Of a stretch of 64,000 nt of DNA, positions 60,298 through 64,000 are shown piece by piece. Source of the stretch: Clostridiales bacterium COT073_COT-073 (lineage in GTDB: Bacteria > Bacillota > Clostridia > Lachnospirales > Vallitaleaceae); NCBI GenBank assembly GCA_003858485.1, contig RQYD01000003.1:1-64000 (forward strand). Direction: 5' to 3'. Every line of letters starts with the position of its first letter. The first letter of the stretch is position 1. The position numbers and the translations under genes are program-made. The notes under the pieces were generated by a model that worked only from the letters and a program-made list of their open reading frames with translations, made no database searches and was not told the DNA's origin.

Positions 60298-60465
60298 ATG
60301 AGGAAATCAGATGCTGTTAGGCTACTCAATCATATGGATGACCAATGAATAATAATTTCTTCGCAGGCATTTATCAGCAAAAATTTGAATATGCAGATGA
60401 ATGACGATTTAGACCGGTACAATTTATAAACAGATCAAGAAGATCATAAAAGAAGATTTAGAATA
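60298..60465 (+). pseudogene. Decayed small gene
   Basis: A ribosome binding site (AGGAAGGAATC) precedes ATG at 60298, which encodes MRKSDAVRLLNHMDDQ and then stops. An overlapping frame encodes NNNFFAGIYQQKFEYADE. A third gives YKQIKKIIKEDLE with a stop directly in front of a terminator. Together they look like one short gene broken by frameshifts. No family is recognised. Confidence 0.45.
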
Positions 60466-60491
60466 AATCTGGTTTTGTGATCTTTTTTTTA
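60440..60491 (+). terminator. Terminator after the decayed gene
   Basis: AAGATCA pairs with TGATCTT, with an inner AGATTT/AATCT stem and a T8 run following. Confidence 0.75.
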
Positions 60492-60716
60492 TGGTGTAAT
60501 GCTTGCCAAAAAGCTGGAAAACGGACAATAAAGCTGGAATTTCCTGACCTGCTTTGCAAACAGCTGCGATAAGCACCGGAGACATTAAAATACAAACTGT
60601 TTTTTGATACATATGAATTATAGTGTGACAATTGTACTGACAGTAAGATTGGAAAGCGGGTGAAGTAAAGTGATTCAGGTATTTTTCGTTTCATTATCAA
60701 GCAGGAGGAAAATAAA

Positions 60717-61493
60717 ATGGACAATCAGGCAGCCAAGAAATTATGGGATTCAATGGCGAATAATTTTGCCGAAATGGAGATCCCAACTGACAAAGATAAT
60801 TTTACTTTAAAGATTATTGCCGGGCAAGAAATGTGCCGGACTGGCAGCAAGGTGCTGGATGTTGGCTGTGGTGCCGGCCGTTATGCTATTGCCCTGGCTG
60901 GCAAAGGCGCTGAGGTGTGGGCTACGGATTTTTCAGTGGAAATGATTGAAGCCGCCCGCAAATGTTCAGCAGCACATGGACAGGAAACAATTATTTTTTC
61001 ACAGGATGATTGGGCCAATTTAGATTTAAAGGCAAAAGAGTGGGAAAATAAATTTGATTTGGTGCTATGCAGCATGACACCGGCTATTCGGGATGAGCAA
61101 ACGATCCGGAAAGCGATTTCTGCTTCTAAGAAATGGCTGGTCATTACCAAACCATGTCGCCGGATCAATTCGATATTAGACAAGCTGACAGAAATACTGG
61201 GCTTATCACCGTTTTTTAACAAATCAGATCAGCAAATAAAATGGGCCTTTGACATATTATGGGATATGGGAAAAAATCCGCAAATGCGGATGGAAGAACA
61301 GGTCTGGACTAAAAAAAGGAATTTAAGTGAAGCCATAAAGCATTACTGCTTTTTTATTGAAAGTAATCATGGTACATTAACAGGCGAGCAAAAGCAAATT
61401 ATTAAGCAATATTTAACTGAATTTGCAGTTGAGGGTATGATTGAAGAAATCACCAATACTACAGTTTATGCCTTATATTGTGAAGTAAATTAA
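60717..61493 (+). CDS. Class I SAM-dependent methyltransferase
   Basis: 258 residues. The SAM-binding motif I is VLDVGCGAGRYAIALA (about 46-62), followed by motif II ATDFSVEMIEAA and motif III-like FDLVLCSM. The C-terminal third is not typical of small-molecule methyltransferases with known substrates. AGGAGG precedes the start. It stands alone between the decayed gene and a family-2 repeat. Substrate unknown. Confidence 0.86.
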   Translation: MDNQAAKKLWDSMANNFAEMEIPTDKDNFTLKIIAGQEMCRTGSKVLDVGCGAGRYAIALAGKGAEVWATDFSVEMIEAARKCSAAHGQETIIFSQDDWANLDLKAKEWENKFDLVLCSMTPAIRDEQTIRKAISASKKWLVITKPCRRINSILDKLTEILGLSPFFNKSDQQIKWAFDILWDMGKNPQMRMEEQVWTKKRNLSEAIKHYCFFIESNHGTLTGEQKQIIKQYLTEFAVEGMIEEITNTTVYALYCEVN

Positions 61494-61632
61494 AATAATA
61501 GCAGAGCGCGGCTACTCGGCTGAGCCTTAGACCAATTGACAAAAAGTTATACTTTTTAACAAGCTATGTAAGATCGGTGCGGTTGCCAGAGGTGAGATTC
61601 AGAGCAATACATAAAAGAAAAAATCTAATTTA

Positions 61633-61783
61633 TTCAACTTTCCCACGTTCCCCCGGAACAGTCTTTTTTATGGCGTGTGCCGCGAAAGCCATCTTACGAA
61701 GTATGTGGCGAAAGCGGGGGAACCCATGTGCCCGCTCCCTGGAGCGGGATAGAGCCCAAAAAGACTGTGGGAAAATTGAGTAA
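61633..61783. repeat. Family-2 interspersed repeat, copy 4 (cleanest)
   Basis: Terminal inverted repeats TTCAACTTTCCCAC and GTGGGAAAATTGA are clear. The adjacent ACAGTCTTTTT/AAAAAGACTGT pair would fold the ends together. Between them lie CTTACGAAGTATGTGGCGAAAG and GGAGCGGGATAGAGCCC. It lies 40 bases upstream of the siderophore-binding protein gene. Confidence 0.78.
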
Positions 61784-61820
61784 TTTATATCAACGAAAAG
61801 ACAGGAGAAAAGGAGATACA

Positions 61821-63005
61821 ATGAAAAATAAAATTTGGATATTGATGGTAATGGCAATTTTAATGTTATCAGCTTGCAGTAACCCGAAACCGGAAATGAA
61901 ACCGAAAAATAAAACAGAGCAAACACAAGAGCAGAAAACAACAGTAGAGGGAAATGCAGAGAAAAAAGAGGTGCCAAAAGAGCAAACACAGACAGCAACC
62001 GATTCACAAAACGAAAAGCGTAAAATTATTGATACAGCCGGTCGGGAAGTGGAGATCCCCAAACAAGTCAAATCAATCATTTGTGTTGGAGTAGGAACTC
62101 TGCGCTTTACCAGTTATATGCAGGCGACCGATTTGGTGGTTGGTGTCGAAGAAAATGAAATGAATCCCAAAGTGACCAAGCCCTTCAGTTATGTCAATCA
62201 GGAAATTTTTGCCAAGCTGCCTCACACCGGAAATAATGGCAAAACCTATGATGAAGAAATTATCAAGGTAAATCCGGATGTAATCATGACTTCCGGCAAT
62301 AAAGAAGCAGCTGATCTGTTACAGCAAAAAACCGGTATCCCGGTGGTAGCAGTACCGCTGATTGATAATATGTTTGATGAAAAGATTTTTCAGATGTTTG
62401 CCTTACTGGGTGAAGTTTATGGCAGACCGGAGCGGGCGGAGGAATTGATTGCATATGTTAAAGAATTAAGGGCTGATTTGGAAAGCAGAACCGCTGATAT
62501 AAAAGAAGCCGACAAACCGAAAGTATATGTTGGTGGAGTTTCCTTTAAGGGACATCATGGCTTTGAAGGAACTGAAGCCGATTATTCCCCTTTTACTGCG
62601 ATTAATGCCTTTAATTTGGCGGATCAAACCGGACAAAAAGGGGCATTTAACATTGACTTAGAGCAAGTTTTAGAGTGGGATCCAGATATTATTTTCCTGG
62701 ATTTTAATGGTATGTCCTTGATCAAAGAAGATTATGCCAAAAATGCAGATTATTATAATTCATTAAAAGCAATTGGGCAAGGCCGGGTTTATTCTCAAAT
62801 TTCTTTCCGATTTAATGCAGTTAATGCTGAGTTATCAATGGCGGATGCTTATTATGCCGGTAAGATCATCTATCCCGACAGATTTGCGGATATTGATCCG
62901 GTGCAAAAGGCAGAGGAAATCTTTGAAAAAATGCTGGGTGTGAAATTTTATGATACTCTCAAGGAAAATGGCTATGAATTTCGAGAAATAAAAATTACAG
63001 AGTAA
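61821..63005 (+). CDS. Iron-siderophore ABC transporter substrate-binding lipoprotein
   Basis: 394 residues. Lipoprotein signal MKNKIWILMVMAILMLSAC, then a charged linker rich in Glu/Lys/Thr (20-70) and a BtuF/FepB-type periplasmic-binding fold. Typical elements are IIDTAGREVEIPKQVKSII, VVGVEENE, IKVNPDVIMTSG and EWDPDIIFLD. The start has AAAAGGAGATACA upstream; the longer frame reads into the repeat. The permease gene follows 13 bases downstream. Ligand class (ferric siderophore, haem or cobalamin) cannot be decided from the sequence. Confidence 0.9.
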   Translation: MKNKIWILMVMAILMLSACSNPKPEMKPKNKTEQTQEQKTTVEGNAEKKEVPKEQTQTATDSQNEKRKIIDTAGREVEIPKQVKSIICVGVGTLRFTSYMQATDLVVGVEENEMNPKVTKPFSYVNQEIFAKLPHTGNNGKTYDEEIIKVNPDVIMTSGNKEAADLLQQKTGIPVVAVPLIDNMFDEKIFQMFALLGEVYGRPERAEELIAYVKELRADLESRTADIKEADKPKVYVGGVSFKGHHGFEGTEADYSPFTAINAFNLADQTGQKGAFNIDLEQVLEWDPDIIFLDFNGMSLIKEDYAKNADYYNSLKAIGQGRVYSQISFRFNAVNAELSMADAYYAGKIIYPDRFADIDPVQKAEEIFEKMLGVKFYDTLKENGYEFREIKITE

Positions 63006-63018
63006 AGTGGAGCAGCTA

Positions 63019-64000
63019 ATGACAAAGAAAATAGCGGATTATGAAAAATATAAAAAGAAAAGCCTGATGATTTTAATAGTCCTGGTTTTGGCCTGGTTAG
63101 GGATAGGTTTGTTTTCGCTGGCAGCCGGTTCTTACAATGTTCCGTTGACGGAAATTTTAAAAGCAATTGTTGGCAAGTCGGAGCAGGCCAATGTCAATAC
63201 AATTATCTATAATTTACGGCTGCCCAGAATCTTAACAGCCATGATTGGTGGAACTGGCCTGGGCATAGTTGGCTGTGTTTTACAGGCGATCCTGCGAAAT
63301 CCATTGGCTTCCTCCTCGACCTTGGGAATTTCACAGGGAGCTTCTTTTGGGGCGGCCTTTGCCATTATCGTGTTGGGTGCCGGGGTGCAAGGCAGTGCTG
63401 TTTCAGCTGTTAAATTTGTCAATCCGTTTTTAATCAGTTTTTACGCATTTTTAGGCAGCATTGCGGTTTCCTTTTTGATTTTGGCTTTGTCCAGATTTAA
63501 AAAAATTAGTGCCGAAGGCATGATTTTAGCGGGGGTTGCTTTAAGTGCCATGTTTCAGGGAGCGACTACTTTGCTGCAATTTTTCGCTAATGAAGTTCAG
63601 CTGGCATCGGTGGTTTTTTGGGCATTTGGTGATTTGGGCAGAACGGGTTGGCGTGAGGTCATCATTATGGCGGTGACAGTATTTGTTTCCGGTTGTTACT
63701 TTATGTTTAGCCGCTGGGATTACAATGCGCTGGAGGTAGGAGAACAAACAGCCATTAGTTTAGGGGTTAATGTCAATCGGGTTCGGATCATGAATATGCT
63801 GGTTTGTTCGATCACGGCCGCAGTCATTGTTTCGTATTTGGGGATTATTAATTTTATAGGGCTGGTGGCTCCGCATATTGTACGGCGTTTTATCGGCAAT
63901 AATCATGTGTTTTTATTGCCGACTTCGGCACTAATGGGCGGGATTTTATTGTTAGTCGGAGATTATATTGCCAGAATGGCGATTACACCGGTGATTTTAC
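63019..64000 (+). CDS. FecCD-type ABC transporter permease (partial, runs off the window)
   Basis: At least 327 residues are visible. There are about eight membrane helices. FecCD hallmarks include YNLRLPRILTAMIGGTGLGIVGCVLQ, NPLASSSTLGISQGA, and VAPHIVRRFIG where the permease contacts its ATPase. Translated by eye from the ATG at 63019, weakly preceded by GGAG. The C terminus, and presumably the ATPase gene, lie beyond 64000. It forms the inner-membrane channel for the upstream binding protein. Confidence 0.9.
   Translation, partial: MTKKIADYEKYKKKSLMILIVLVLAWLGIGLFSLAAGSYNVPLTEILKAIVGKSEQANVNTIIYNLRLPRILTAMIGGTGLGIVGCVLQAILRNPLASSSTLGISQGASFGAAFAIIVLGAGVQGSAVSAVKFVNPFLISFYAFLGSIAVSFLILALSRFKKISAEGMILAGVALSAMFQGATTLLQFFANEVQLASVVFWAFGDLGRTGWREVIIMAVTVFVSGCYFMFSRWDYNALEVGEQTAISLGVNVNRVRIMNMLVCSITAAVIVSYLGIINFIGLVAPHIVRRFIGNNHVFLLPTSALMGGILLLVGDYIARMAITPVIL

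Noticed and set aside
61494-61632. Search for a riboswitch or Fur box upstream of the siderophore transporter
   Set aside because: No convincing Fur-type palindrome or conserved RNA fold was seen; the interval ends in a family-2 repeat.

Overview
The window is 64 kb of low-GC DNA with Gram-positive (Firmicutes) character: AGGAGG-type ribosome binding sites, TTGACA/TATAAT promoters, many ATG/TTG/GTG starts, lipoprotein signal peptides, an ECF transporter, PTS trehalose genes and S-layer-homology (SLH) surface proteins. A host-associated, fermentative clostridial organism fits best. The species cannot be fixed from sequence alone. No rRNA, tRNA, CRISPR array or classical IS transposase was found. 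The intergenic regions carry at least four families of short interspersed repeats.

Layout. 1-3.5 kb: inorganic pyrophosphatase, a YfcE-like phosphodiesterase and an AraC regulator, flanked by inverted copies of a repeat that carries a promoter. 3.5-10.3 kb: one giant secreted SLH-anchored glycosidase combining GH16 and GH20 catalytic domains, probably aimed at host or complex glycans. 10.4-16.8 kb: an oligopeptide ABC operon (oppBCDF-A) interrupted by repeats. 17.5-24.8 kb: MscS channel, a repeat cluster, citrate synthase plus aconitase, and a geranylgeranyl-reductase-like flavoprotein.

24.8-38.2 kb is an AT-rich defence-like island. It has two copies of a small XRE-type HTH gene and a third truncated one. 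It has one intact WYL regulator and a second WYL 3' remnant, and each is followed by a different cassette. The first cassette is an AAA ATPase plus TOPRIM pair with its own consensus promoter. The second is a dynamin-like GTPase, a tail-anchored membrane protein, a small glycine-rich protein, a HerA-type ATPase, and a non-specific nuclease with a YezG-like immunity protein. An Rpn-type PD-(D/E)XK nuclease lies between them. The dynamin-HerA locus is the best candidate for an undescribed system.

38.4-51.4 kb: a second SLH protein; a trehalose locus (treR, treP, treC) in which treP has lost its EIIB domain; a TRAP transporter with a divergent GntR regulator; and a macrodomain, VWA and ADP-ribosylglycohydrolase cluster suggesting ADP-ribose chemistry. 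51.6-58.7 kb: a complete ECF transporter operon (S, T, A1, A2) joined to an M20 amidohydrolase, a glutamine-amidotransferase-like protein, a LacI regulator and a crotonase; its substrate is unknown. One of its ATPases lacks the LSGGQ motif. 58.7-64 kb: a second Rpn gene bracketed by 94-bp direct repeats, a methyltransferase, and the start of an iron-siderophore ABC transporter that runs off the window.
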